Assembly: GCA_030145015.1 (NCBI GenBank)
Contig: JAQYWI010000072.1
Span: 1-23,405 of the forward strand
Length of the DNA: 23,405 nucleotides
Direction of reading: 5' to 3'
From: Desulfobacterales bacterium
GTDB taxonomy: Bacteria; Desulfobacterota; Desulfobacteria; Desulfobacterales; JAHEIW01
Each line of letters starts with the position of its first letter. Position 1 is the stretch's first letter. The position numbers were made by a program, and so were the translations under genes. Below are positions 1 through 7,528 of the stretch, in pieces. A model generated the notes under the pieces. The model did not search any database. It saw only the letters and a program-made list of their open reading frames with translations, and was not told the origin of the DNA.

Positions 1-2
1 GC

Positions 3-611
3 TGCAGGGCCTGTCATGCCTGTGTTGAAATCTGCGAATTCGGCGCACCCCGCTTGAGGGGTACCGAACCCAATCGCTTTTGCTGGATTGACCCCGCCAT
101 CTGTGAGGGCTGCGGATCCTGTGCAGCTCAATGCCCCTCAGGCGCAATTACAGCAGGGTATGCCACCGATACACAATTGGAAGTGATGTTGGATGCCATC
201 TGGGAACAGGCCGACCGGACCGATGAAAAACCGATCGTGCTGGTATTTACCTGTAACTGGAATCCTTACAGCGGGATGGAAACGGCAGCCGTCGAACAGT
301 TGTCCTATTCTGCGCGCGTTTATCCGATTAGAGTCATGTGTTTGGGGCGACTCAGGCCGGGGATTATCCTGAAGGCATTCGAGCGGGGCGCAGGTGGCGT
401 TCTTCTGTTGGGCTGCCCGCAGAATGAATGTCGTTATGAATTCGGGGGTCGTCGCTCCGAAGAGGCTTTTGCGGTTGCCAGAGATTTAGTTCGCACAATG
501 GGCTATTCGGATCAATGGCTTAAAATGGATCGGGTCGCGGCCGGTGATGGCAAAGCCTGGGTGAATAAAATTCACGCCTTTGTCGCCGGGCTAAACGGGA
601 GGCGGGGATAA
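3..611 (+). CDS. HdrA-MvhD fusion, 3' part only (5' end outside window)
   Basis: This is the C-terminal part of a heterodisulfide reductase subunit A-like flavo-iron-sulfur protein. The open frame runs in from the left edge, so I give the visible 202 residues rather than the internal TTG at 54. It shows the end of one ferredoxin cluster motif (CRACHACVEIC), then a complete one (CEGCGSCAAQCP), then an MvhD/FlpD-type hydrogenase iron-sulfur domain with FTCNWNPYSG, VMCLGR and GCPQNECRY. Known MvhD domains carry a [2Fe-2S] centre that passes electrons between HdrA and a partner oxidoreductase. Here the usual CNWC reads CNWN, although four other conserved cysteines remain. The stop lies 2 bp before the next start, so the two genes are surely co-transcribed. 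The flavin domain and any selenocysteine site lie outside the window. Confidence 0.88.
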   Translation, partial: CRACHACVEICEFGAPRLRGTEPNRFCWIDPAICEGCGSCAAQCPSGAITAGYATDTQLEVMLDAIWEQADRTDEKPIVLVFTCNWNPYSGMETAAVEQLSYSARVYPIRVMCLGRLRPGIILKAFERGAGGVLLLGCPQNECRYEFGGRRSEEAFAVARDLVRTMGYSDQWLKMDRVAAGDGKAWVNKIHAFVAGLNGRRG

Positions 612-613
612 TC

Positions 614-1762
614 ATGGGCAACCTGCAGGACATCATCAATCGCAACCGCGCCGGGTACTGTTTGGAATGCGGTAAATGCAGTGCGGTTTGCCCGATCACC
701 GTGTGGGAGACCCGCGCCTATTGCAGCCCGCGCCTGCTGATTGAGAAAGCCCTTAATCGGCATTCGGCTGATCTTTACGAAGATTCTCTGTTCTGGTCAT
801 GTTTGACTTGCAAAAGGTGCAGTGAGCTGTGTCCGTCCGATGTGTTATTTTCGGAGTTTATGCGGGATGCACGTGGATTGGCCCGAAACGACGGCCGGGC
901 AGGGGATTGCAGTCACGGTGGGGTCATCCAAACCTGGGGCGCGATGATGACTGACCCGGGCCTTGATCAGAACAGACTCGACTGGCTTGATCGTGATTTG
1001 AAAGTTTCCGACGATTCAGAAACGTTGTACTTTGTCGGCTGTTTACCTTACTACGAGGTGCAGTTTAAGCACCTGGGCATCGAGGGTTTGGAGATTGCCA
1101 GGGCAGCCGTGAGGATTCTGAACCATCTTGGAATCGAGCCCCAGGTGTTGTCCGATGAGCGCTGCTGTGGCCACGATCAGATTTGGGAAGGCGATACGGC
1201 CACATTTGACGCTTTGGCGCGACTTAATCTCGAACGTTTCAGAGCCAGCAAGGCCAAGCAGATTATTACCACCTGCCCCGAATGTGCCCGTACGCTCGGA
1301 AAGGATTACCCGCAACGGGTTGGGGAGCACGGGATGGAGGTGTTGCACCTCTCTCAATTCATCAGCCGGCAGCCGGCGGCTTCCAAGATCGAATGGGGCC
1401 CGGAACTAAAGAATGGCCCGGCAACTTATCAGGATGCCTGCCGGCTGGGCCGACACCTGGGCGTTTACGAGGAGCCGCGCATGTTATTGCGTGCTTCCGG
1501 GTTGGAGCTGGTTGAGATGGAGCGGGCACGCCGCAGCAGTCTTTGTTGCGGCACCAGCTGCTGGACAGCGTGCGGCCAGGTCAGCAAAAATATCCAGGTT
1601 GAGCGCTTAAAAGAAGCCAAAGCCACCGGTGCTGAACTCTTGATTACAAGCTGTGTTAAATGTCAGATCCATTTTAAATGTGCCCAGCAGGATCCGACTC
1701 TTGAAAATGATATCGCAATTCCGATACGTGATCTGACGACAGTGCTGGCCGATCGGTTGTAA
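614..1762 (+). CDS. HdrC/HdrB-like fusion (HdrD-like) iron-sulfur protein with two CCG domains
   Basis: This 382-residue cytoplasmic protein has no membrane segment. The N-terminal HdrC-like part has two [4Fe-4S] motifs: C16-C19-C22-C26 and C63-C66-C69-C73. Two cysteine-rich CCG domains follow. The first has C143, C184-C185 and C221-x2-C224; the second has C276, C311-C312 and C347-x2-C350. In HdrB/HdrD, CCG domains bind the non-cubane clusters that reduce disulfides. The same layout occurs in many sulfate-reducer electron-transfer complexes. ATG 614 follows GGAGG (598-602) that lies in the end of the preceding gene. Its partner is the HdrA-MvhD protein just upstream; the physiological substrate cannot be told from sequence. 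It is distinct from GlpC/LutA because of the second intact CCG domain and the HdrA neighbour. Confidence 0.87.
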   Translation: MGNLQDIINRNRAGYCLECGKCSAVCPITVWETRAYCSPRLLIEKALNRHSADLYEDSLFWSCLTCKRCSELCPSDVLFSEFMRDARGLARNDGRAGDCSHGGVIQTWGAMMTDPGLDQNRLDWLDRDLKVSDDSETLYFVGCLPYYEVQFKHLGIEGLEIARAAVRILNHLGIEPQVLSDERCCGHDQIWEGDTATFDALARLNLERFRASKAKQIITTCPECARTLGKDYPQRVGEHGMEVLHLSQFISRQPAASKIEWGPELKNGPATYQDACRLGRHLGVYEEPRMLLRASGLELVEMERARRSSLCCGTSCWTACGQVSKNIQVERLKEAKATGAELLITSCVKCQIHFKCAQQDPTLENDIAIPIRDLTTVLADRL

Positions 1763-1817
1763 GGCTTAAGAAGGCGTCCCGATTACCGGCATCTGTGCAT
1801 CGCAATAAATTAGTGCC

Positions 1818-2100
1818 CTAGTGTTGTGTCCCGCAAGTAATTTACAAAACACGGATTGGTTTTATCAATGTTATTCGTCTTTTTTTCGGTGCCAGGAAAA
1901 AATAGGTTTCAGGTTTCGGGTGTCAGGTGTCAGGAAGATACAGAGGACAGCCGACAAAAGACAGACTGTTTTCTGCTCTCAGTCATCTGTTTGCTGACAC
2001 CCGACACCTGAAACCATAGACATTTTATTGTTTAAAGAACTCTACTGAACTAAAATATACTACACGACTTTTGTAACATTTTTGTGGGACATGACACTGG
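1818..2100. repeat. Modular hairpin element, copy 1 (MITE-like, complete)
   Basis: This fills the 1763-2118 gap. The ends are imperfect inverted repeats about 35 bp long: left CTAGTGTTGTGTCCC... and right, read on the minus strand, CCAGTGTCATGTCCC..., both continuing to TTACAAAA. Inside is a second inverted repeat of 7-bp words: GGTTTCA GGTTTCG GGTGTCA GGTGTCA (1905-1932) facing TGACACC CGACACC TGAAACC (1995-2015). The centre differs from copies 2 and 3. No ORF lies inside and no target-site duplication is clear. The right end stops about 18 bp before the GTG of the histidine kinase, so the element forms most of that gene's leader. It could fold as one long cruciform or RNA hairpin. Confidence 0.75.
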
Positions 2101-2118
2101 GGCGAAGGGACGCGTATT

Positions 2119-3738
2119 GTGGCCAAAAAATTGACACCGGCCGGAACCCTGGATCCGGACTTTCTTCAAGGCGTTGTCCGTCAGGCAAGTTACCAATGCC
2201 GTGCAGACGGCAGTGGCTTTTACCTGTGGGATTCGGAACAGGAGCAGACATCACTGGTGGCCACACATAACCTGGCGCAAGTGCCCTGGGATGAGGGGTT
2301 GCCGGAACGTGTGATTGCCTCCAGGAAAGCCACGGTTGAAATCTATGCCGATCAGGCCGTATCTTTGGCGGCCCCGTTGATATGGCAAGACGCCGTCCGA
2401 GGCGTGCTCATCGTGTTTGATAAAAATGCAAAGCGGGCCTTTCGGGAGCGGGATACAGCCCTGCTTCAGTCCCTGGCGGACATGACCGCGGCCATGGCTC
2501 AGCAAAACGAGCGGCTGGCACGCATGACGACCCAGTTTCGGACATTGCATACGATTGATGTTGCGCTGACTTCCAGCCTGGAGCTGGAGCGCGTATTGAA
2601 TCTGATACTTGAAAAGGCAGCGGAACTGGTTGACGCCGAGCACGGTTCTTTAAGACAGCTGGACACCGGGTCCGGAAAACTGGTTCTCAAGGCCCATTAT
2701 GGAGACGGTTGGACGCCCGAAAAACTTGCCTATACCCCCCGGATCGGACAGGGGATCGCCCGGTGGGTGGCAGAGAATCGGCGCCCCTACTTGAGCCCTG
2801 ATGTCCGCGATGACCCACTTAACGTCGTCCTTTTTGAAGACATGCGTTCGAGCATATCGGTTCCGCTGCAATTTGGGCAAGAGGATCCGTCAGAGCCGGA
2901 TTCGCTTTTGGGCGTTTTACTTTTAGAAAGCTCGCGGGTGGCCGCCTTTGACCAACAGGATGTCGAACTTCTGGAAGCCTTAGCCCAGGAAGCGGTCATT
3001 GCGATCCAAAACGCCAGCCAGCATCAAAAGCTTCTGGCCGAGCAGGAAAAGCGGTTGGCTGCCGAAAAGTGGGCCATGATGGGCCAGGCCGCTACTGCTT
3101 TGGCGCATCGGATTAATAATCTGATGGGAATTGTGCCGGTCAGTGCCAGAGAAACCTTACGATCTTTGAGCAAATTAGAGGCAACTGATTCTGAGCGACT
3201 CTGGATTGAAGGCAATTTAGAGCGCATCGAGCGCAACGCCCGCTTTGTTCTCAAACTCAGCGAAGCATTGTTTCGCCCCTTCAAGGACTCCGGGCCCACC
3301 GCGCGCCTGGATGTCAACCACCTGCTGATTGAAGCGCTGGAGGCCGCCGATTTGCCGGATAATTTTGAAGTCAGCCGAAACCTTGAAAAGAATTTGCCGT
3401 TGGTGAGCTGCAGCCTGCTTTTGGTGGATATTTTTCTCGAGCTAATAACCAATGCGCGCAAGGCCATGGAAGATCGGGATCGGCGGCAATTGCAGGTGCG
3501 AACACGCTCGGATCAAGATGATGCCGGTCACTGGGTGGTGGTTGAGATCAAAGATAGCGGCAGGGGCATCCCCCCCTGGCAGATGGCCCATTTGTGGAAA
3601 ATGTTTCAACAGAGTGAAGACGGGCTGGGATTTGGATTGTGGTGGCTGCGTACGTTTATTGAGCGTCAGGGCGGCTCAATTGAATGTCACAGCAAGCCTG
3701 ATGACGGCGCCAGGTTTATTGTTCGGTTACCTGTGTAA
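2119..3738 (+). CDS. Cytoplasmic GAF-GAF sensor histidine kinase
   Basis: This 539-residue protein has no signal peptide or membrane helix. A degenerate GAF-like region spans roughly residues 10-130, a clearer GAF domain spans about 145-300, and a short coiled linker follows. The dimerisation/phosphoacceptor helix carries H330 in ALAHRINNLMG. The C-terminal HATPase domain has an N box (ELITNARKAM), G1 (DSGRGIP) and G2 (GLGFGLWW). The residue after the phosphoacceptor His is Arg rather than the Glu/Asp usual in HisKA kinases, which places it with the HRxNN-type GAF kinases. The start is GTG 2119, with AGGGA just upstream. The response regulator 105 bp downstream is the likely partner. GAF domains commonly sense small molecules or redox state, but the ligand here is unknown. 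Confidence 0.87.
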   Translation: MAKKLTPAGTLDPDFLQGVVRQASYQCRADGSGFYLWDSEQEQTSLVATHNLAQVPWDEGLPERVIASRKATVEIYADQAVSLAAPLIWQDAVRGVLIVFDKNAKRAFRERDTALLQSLADMTAAMAQQNERLARMTTQFRTLHTIDVALTSSLELERVLNLILEKAAELVDAEHGSLRQLDTGSGKLVLKAHYGDGWTPEKLAYTPRIGQGIARWVAENRRPYLSPDVRDDPLNVVLFEDMRSSISVPLQFGQEDPSEPDSLLGVLLLESSRVAAFDQQDVELLEALAQEAVIAIQNASQHQKLLAEQEKRLAAEKWAMMGQAATALAHRINNLMGIVPVSARETLRSLSKLEATDSERLWIEGNLERIERNARFVLKLSEALFRPFKDSGPTARLDVNHLLIEALEAADLPDNFEVSRNLEKNLPLVSCSLLLVDIFLELITNARKAMEDRDRRQLQVRTRSDQDDAGHWVVVEIKDSGRGIPPWQMAHLWKMFQQSEDGLGFGLWWLRTFIERQGGSIECHSKPDDGARFIVRLPV

Positions 3739-3740
3739 CC

Positions 3741-3825
3741 GGGTTCAAGGGTTCAACGTTCAAAGGTTCAGAAGTTAGGTAACATATGACAGAACCCTTG
3801 AACCTTTTAACCCTGAACCTTTTAC
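3741..3825. repeat. GGTTCAA-word inverted repeat between kinase and regulator
   Basis: A run of degenerate 7-8 bp words based on GGTTCA (3742-3771) faces its complement (3792-3824). The outermost 13 bp, GGTTCAAGGGTTC (3742-3754), match GAACCCTTGAACC (3792-3804) perfectly. The stem begins 4 bp after the kinase stop and ends before the regulator's GAGAGAGAAA leader. It could modulate read-through between the two genes. It has no T-run typical of an intrinsic terminator. Confidence 0.7.
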
Positions 3826-3843
3826 AGCTAGAGAGAGAAAAAA

Positions 3844-4323
3844 ATGCGAGGCAAAGTCCTGATTGTAGATGACTATTCAGATTGGCGCGATATGCTAAGC
3901 GGTCTGATCGAGCGGGAGGGACATCGGGTCGAAGCGGTCGGCACCCGGGAGACTGCTTTGGCCTATATTGATGAAAACAAAGACCTGGATCTGGTGATTT
4001 TGGATATCCGCCTGGTGGAGACCGAAGAAAACAATGAAGACGGCATGCGCTTGCTGGCTGAAATCCGTAAACGACTTTCTTTTACCAGGGTTATCATGGT
4101 CACGGGATACGGAACCATGGAGACGCAGCGCAAGGCCTTTAAAGAGTTTCAGGCTTTTGATTTTTTCAGTAAAGCCCAATTTGATTCGGACGAATTCAGG
4201 CGCGCATTTCAAGACGCCATCGAACAGACGGTCCGCGACCGTAAGAACTGGAAAGATAAAGAATTAATTCACGATCAAAATTATGAAATGTGGCAGCGTG
4301 ACAAACCCGATCCTGTCGGATAA
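3844..4323 (+). CDS. Single-domain response regulator (REC)
   Basis: This 159-residue receiver protein has no DNA-binding output domain. The acidic pocket is D9-D10 (LIVDDY), the phosphoacceptor is D54 (VILDIRL), the switch threonine is T87 (MVTGYG) and the conserved lysine is K110 (FFSKAQF). The residue after K110 is Ala where Pro is usual. About 45 C-terminal residues form a charged, probably helical extension. The leader AGAGAGAAAAAA serves as a weak ribosome site for ATG 3844. It lies next to the GAF kinase and 102 bp upstream of the selenoprotein HdrA. It probably acts by protein-protein contact or as a phosphorelay intermediate; its target is unknown. Confidence 0.88.
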   Translation: MRGKVLIVDDYSDWRDMLSGLIEREGHRVEAVGTRETALAYIDENKDLDLVILDIRLVETEENNEDGMRLLAEIRKRLSFTRVIMVTGYGTMETQRKAFKEFQAFDFFSKAQFDSDEFRRAFQDAIEQTVRDRKNWKDKELIHDQNYEMWQRDKPDPVG

Positions 4324-4390
4324 GTCCGTGCAGTTCGCGGATTGCTGCAGTCTCTGGAGAAAATCTTTAGTTCGGCTAGTGTCCCTAAGA

Positions 4391-4403
4391 CAGGCACTGC
4401 CTG
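4391..4403. promoter_or_regulatory. Palindrome upstream of hdrA
   Basis: CAGGCA-C-TGCCTG is a perfect 6-bp-arm palindrome in the short gap before hdrA, 10 bp upstream of its AAGGAGGA ribosome site. It could be an operator or a small leader hairpin. I see no convincing sigma-70 or sigma-54 promoter in this gap. Confidence 0.35.
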
Positions 4404-4425
4404 ATTTTAAACAAGGAGGAATACC

Positions 4426-6984
4426 TTGGCAAAAGAAGATTTACGTATCGGAGTTTTTGTGTGCGACTGTGGTTCAAATATCGCCGGGTTTTTAGATACC
4501 GAGGAAGTGCGCGAGTTCGCTGAAAACCTGCCGGATGTGGTTGTCTCGGTTCGCAATAAGTATACCTGCGCGGATCCGGGACAGCAGGAAATCCAGCGGA
4601 CGATTTTTGAAAACCGGCTGAACCGGATCGTGGTCGCATCCTGTTCACCATCCTCATATGAGCCGATCTTCCGACAATGCATTCAGGGGGCGGGACTTAA
4701 TCCATACCTGCTTGAAATGGCCAATATTCGCGAACACTGCTCCTGGGTTACCCCGGACGCCGGGGCCGCGACCGCAAAGGCCAGAGACATCGTTAAAGTG
4801 GCGGTTTCTCGCGCCAGGTGGCTTTTCCCGCAGGATGAAGAGCAAATCCGGGTTACTGATGCGGCCCTGGTTATCGGCGGCGGCGTGGCCGGCATGCAGG
4901 CAGCGTTGGATTTGGCCGATGCGGGGCATCCGGTGTATCTGGTTGAAAAAAAGCCGTCGATCGGCGGTATCATGGCGCAGCTAGATAAAGTCTATCCGGA
5001 TATTGAGTGCAGCATCTGAATTCTCGGCCCCAAAATGATGGATGTCGGTCGACATCCTAAAATTGAACTTCTGACCCACTCCGAATTAGAGGACATAACG
5101 GGATATGTGGGCAACTTCAAAGCCCGCATTCGCAAAAAAGCCCGCTATGTTGACGCGGAAGCTTGCGTTTCCTGCGGCGACTGTGCCAGCGTTTGCCCGG
5201 TCGTCGTTGCCGACGAATTTCAAATGGGCTTGAGCAGTCGCAGGGCGATATACATTCCTTTTCCGCAGGCAGTCCCGTCCGCATACGTGATCTCGGCCGA
5301 AGATTGTTTAGGTGAAAACCCGATCGCTTGCGGGAAGTGTCTCGAAGTTTGCGATAAAAAATGTATTGACTTTGACCAGGAGGATGAACTTCTGGAAGTC
5401 GAGGTCGGGGCCATAATTGTGGCCACCGGCATGGACGTGTATGATCCCGCAGCCCTGGATGAATATGGCTATACGCGTTTTGTCAATGTGGTCACCAGCA
5501 TCGAATTTGAGCGACTGATCTCCACCGGCGGACCCCTGGGGGGGCACCTGGGCCGGCCCAGTGACCAGGTAAGGCCCCGTCGCATTGGATTCATCCAATG
5601 TGTCGGGTCACGGACTCAGGATCCCAGGCGGGGCAATCCCTATTGTTCGAATATTTGCTGTATGAACACCATCAAAGACGCTCAGTACCTTATGGATACC
5701 TATCCCGATACCGAAGTGATCGTATTTTATATTGACCTGCGGGCTTACGGTAAGGGCTTTGAAGAACTTTTGATGCGAACGCGGGGCAATGGTGTGCGCT
5801 ATGTCCGCGGTTTGCCGGGTGATGTTCGTGAAGATCCCGGCACGCGTAATCTTATGTTAACCGTTGAAAATACGATCGAAAAGCGCCTTGAGAAGCACGA
5901 ATTTGACATGCTGGTTTTGGCAGTCGGCGCTGCGCCGGCGATTGAAACAGAAACGATTCGGCAGATGGTCAGCATTTCTAAATCACCCAGCGGTTTTTTA
6001 AAGGAAGCCCATCCAAAACTGCGCCCGGTAGAGACGCCCACCAAGGGCGTGTTCATTGCAGGTGCTGCTGAAAGCCCCAAGGACGTTCGCGAGAGTGTTA
6101 CCCAGGCCAGTGCTTCAAGCTCGCATGCTTCGATCCTGTTGAGAAAAGATCGATTTGCGGTCGAAGCCATCACGGCTGCTGTGTACGAGGATGCCTGCAC
6201 AAAATGCGGACTATGCGCGCGCGTCTGCCCATTTGGTGCCATCACCTGGCAAAAGAAACAGGTCCCGCAGATAATCAGCGCGGCCTGTGCAGGCTGCGGG
6301 ACCTGCGCTGCTGAATGTAAACCGCATGCAATTGAAATGCGGCACTTCTCGGACCAAGCAATTTATGCCCAGATTGACGCCATCCTGGAAGATGAACCTC
6401 ATGAAAAAATCGTAACATTTGCCTGTAACTGGTGCTCCTATGCCGGAGCCGATACTGCCGGAGTGAGCCGTTTGGCGTATCCGCCGAATGCGCGGATTAT
6501 CCGAACGATGTGTTCGGGTCGTGTCAATCCGGAATTTGTGTGGTATTCATTTCAAAAAGGCGCGCCGATGGTCCTGGTGTCCGGTTGCCACTACGTCGAC
6601 TGTCATTACCTGGACGCTAACCGCAGCACCGTGAGGCGCATGGACGGACTCTGGGACGGCCTGGATAAATCCGGGATTCGCCCTGAACGCCTGCTGCTTG
6701 AATGGTGTTCCGCTGCCGAGGGTGCACGCTGGCAAACCATTATGCAGGCCGCCGAGAAAACACGTCAGGCGGTCACCCCGGAAGAATTGGAACTCACGCG
6801 AGGCGTTTTGGCAAAAGCGCGTGTACCACGTCCTCGCAATCCCAAGCCCGCCGACGAAGAACAGGCGGCCGAATTTGAGTGCCTGCGCTGCGGACGTCGT
6901 TGGGACGGTGTTTTCAGTGTGAAATGGGAACGGGCCTGCCCTGAATGCCGATCCAATAGTGTGCGCTGGCTGCGAAAGGGGTAA
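4426..6984 (+). CDS. hdrA: Selenoprotein HdrA (HdrA-ferredoxin-MvhD-zinc ribbon fusion), UGA 5017-5019 read as Sec
   Basis: This is an 852-residue flavin-based electron-bifurcation subunit, called as one gene across an in-frame UGA at codon 198. TTG 4426 is chosen because AAGGAGGA (4413-4420) lies 5 bp upstream and the HdrA N-terminus (RIGVFVCDCGSNIAG) follows at once. Domains in order: HdrA N-terminal region (about 1-140); FAD-binding GGGVAG (151-156) and E174; cluster motif C195-S-I-U198 followed by ILGPKMMDVGRHPKI; ferredoxin cysteines 247-257 and 294-309; HdrA C-terminal lobe; two [4Fe-4S] motifs (C591-C601 and C621-C631); an MvhD domain (CNWC 667-670, C696, C721, C726); and a terminal CxxC...CxxC ribbon (819-841). 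HdrA homologues have Cys or Sec at the UGA position, and a SECIS hairpin follows. The reading frame and conservation continue unbroken, so a nonsense mutation is unlikely. Partner subunits are probably the Hdr proteins upstream or others elsewhere. Confidence 0.92.
5040..5057 (+). promoter_or_regulatory. Bacterial SECIS element of hdrA
   Basis: GGATGTC-GGTC-GACATCC forms a perfect 7-bp stem with a GGUC tetraloop. The loop starts 28 nt after the UGA (5017-5019). Bacterial SECIS elements lie inside the coding region just downstream of the UGA, with a short apical loop that begins with G; the E. coli fdhF SECIS also has a GGUC loop. SelB with Sec-tRNA would bind it. The stem encodes the conserved MDVGRHP peptide, so RNA and protein constraints overlap. 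Confidence 0.85.
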
Positions 6985-6998
6985 TTAAGATTACATTG

Positions 6999-7203
6999 TA
7001 GTATTGCATCCCGCAAGTAATTTACTAAAAACGGTCCTATTTTAGGTTTCGGGTGTCAGGTGTCAGGTTTCAGAGGTATTATTGGACGACACCCGAGGAC
7101 GAGTACGAGGACGAGTAAAATGAGGAGAATAAAATATCGTCCTCGTCCTCGAGAACCGATTGACACCTGAAACCATGGTCATTGTGTTATTTAAAGCACT
7201 CTT
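6999..7203. repeat. Modular hairpin element, copy 2 (right end lost)
   Basis: The left end (TAGTATTGCATCCCGCAAGT...) matches copies 1 and 3. The GGTTTCG/GGTGTCA word arm (about 7045-7071) faces TTGACACCTGAAACC near 7160-7174. Nested inside are GAGGAC/GAGTAC words (7095-7118) that face CGTCCTCGTCCTCGAG (7139-7154). The core is almost identical to copy 3. Homology stops after TTTAAAGCACTCT, so the right terminal repeat is missing. The element lies between the hdrA stop and korD. Confidence 0.72.
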
Positions 7204-7218
7204 GTACCCTTGATTTCC

Positions 7219-7247
7219 TTGACATTCATACCTAAAGTCACTATTGA
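7219..7247 (+). promoter_or_regulatory. Weak candidate promoter for korDABC
   Basis: A perfect -35 hexamer TTGACA (7219-7224) is followed after 17 bp by TATTGA, which fits the -10 consensus only poorly. It lies just to the right of truncated element copy 2 and 48 bp upstream of korD. It is the only promoter-like sequence I see in the gap. Confidence 0.3.
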
Positions 7248-7294
7248 GCCATCTTGCAGATTTTCCCAATACAAATTTAGCCGAGGAAATTTAT

Positions 7295-7519
7295 ATGGCA
7301 AAACCAAAACCAAAACCAAAACCAAAACTAAAAAAACATCATATAAACCGGGATTGGTGTAAGGGATGCGGAATATGTGTTGCGCTTTGCCCCAAAAAGG
7401 TCCTGGAATTAGACGATCAAGAAAAGGTTTCGGCGGTGCGCGCGCAAGACTGTATCTGTTGCAGACTTTGTGAGCTTCGCTGTCCGGACTTTGCAATCGA
7501 GATTGAAACCCAAGAATAG
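7295..7519 (+). CDS. korD: 2-oxoacid:ferredoxin oxidoreductase delta subunit (2[4Fe-4S] ferredoxin)
   Basis: This 74-residue ferredoxin-like subunit has two clusters, CKGCGICVALCP and CICCRLCELRCP. It would carry electrons from the thiamine-bound intermediate in the alpha/beta subunits to free ferredoxin. ATG 7295 is chosen over an in-frame TTG at 7244 because GAGGAAAT (7282-7289) sits right before it and the family starts here. The N-terminus is an odd Lys-Pro run (KPKPKPKPKLKK) encoded by a CCAAAA hexanucleotide repeat. The gene order D-A-B-C with gaps of 3-9 bp marks one operon. Confidence 0.88.
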   Translation: MAKPKPKPKPKLKKHHINRDWCKGCGICVALCPKKVLELDDQEKVSAVRAQDCICCRLCELRCPDFAIEIETQE

Positions 7520-7528
7520 GCATATCAT

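Noticed and set aside
5017..5019. Nonsense mutation or assembly error splitting hdrA into two pseudogene fragments
   Set aside because: The frame and the family conservation continue without a gap, the UGA falls on the known Cys/Sec position, and a SECIS-type hairpin follows.
7076..7154. CRISPR-like array (GAGGAC/GAGTAC repeats in copies 2 and 3)
   Set aside because: Units are 6-7 bp with no spacers, are arranged as facing inverted arms, and there are no cas genes.
7244..7519. korD start at TTG 7244
   Set aside because: The extra residues are not ferredoxin-like, and GAGGAAAT just before ATG 7295 sets the start.
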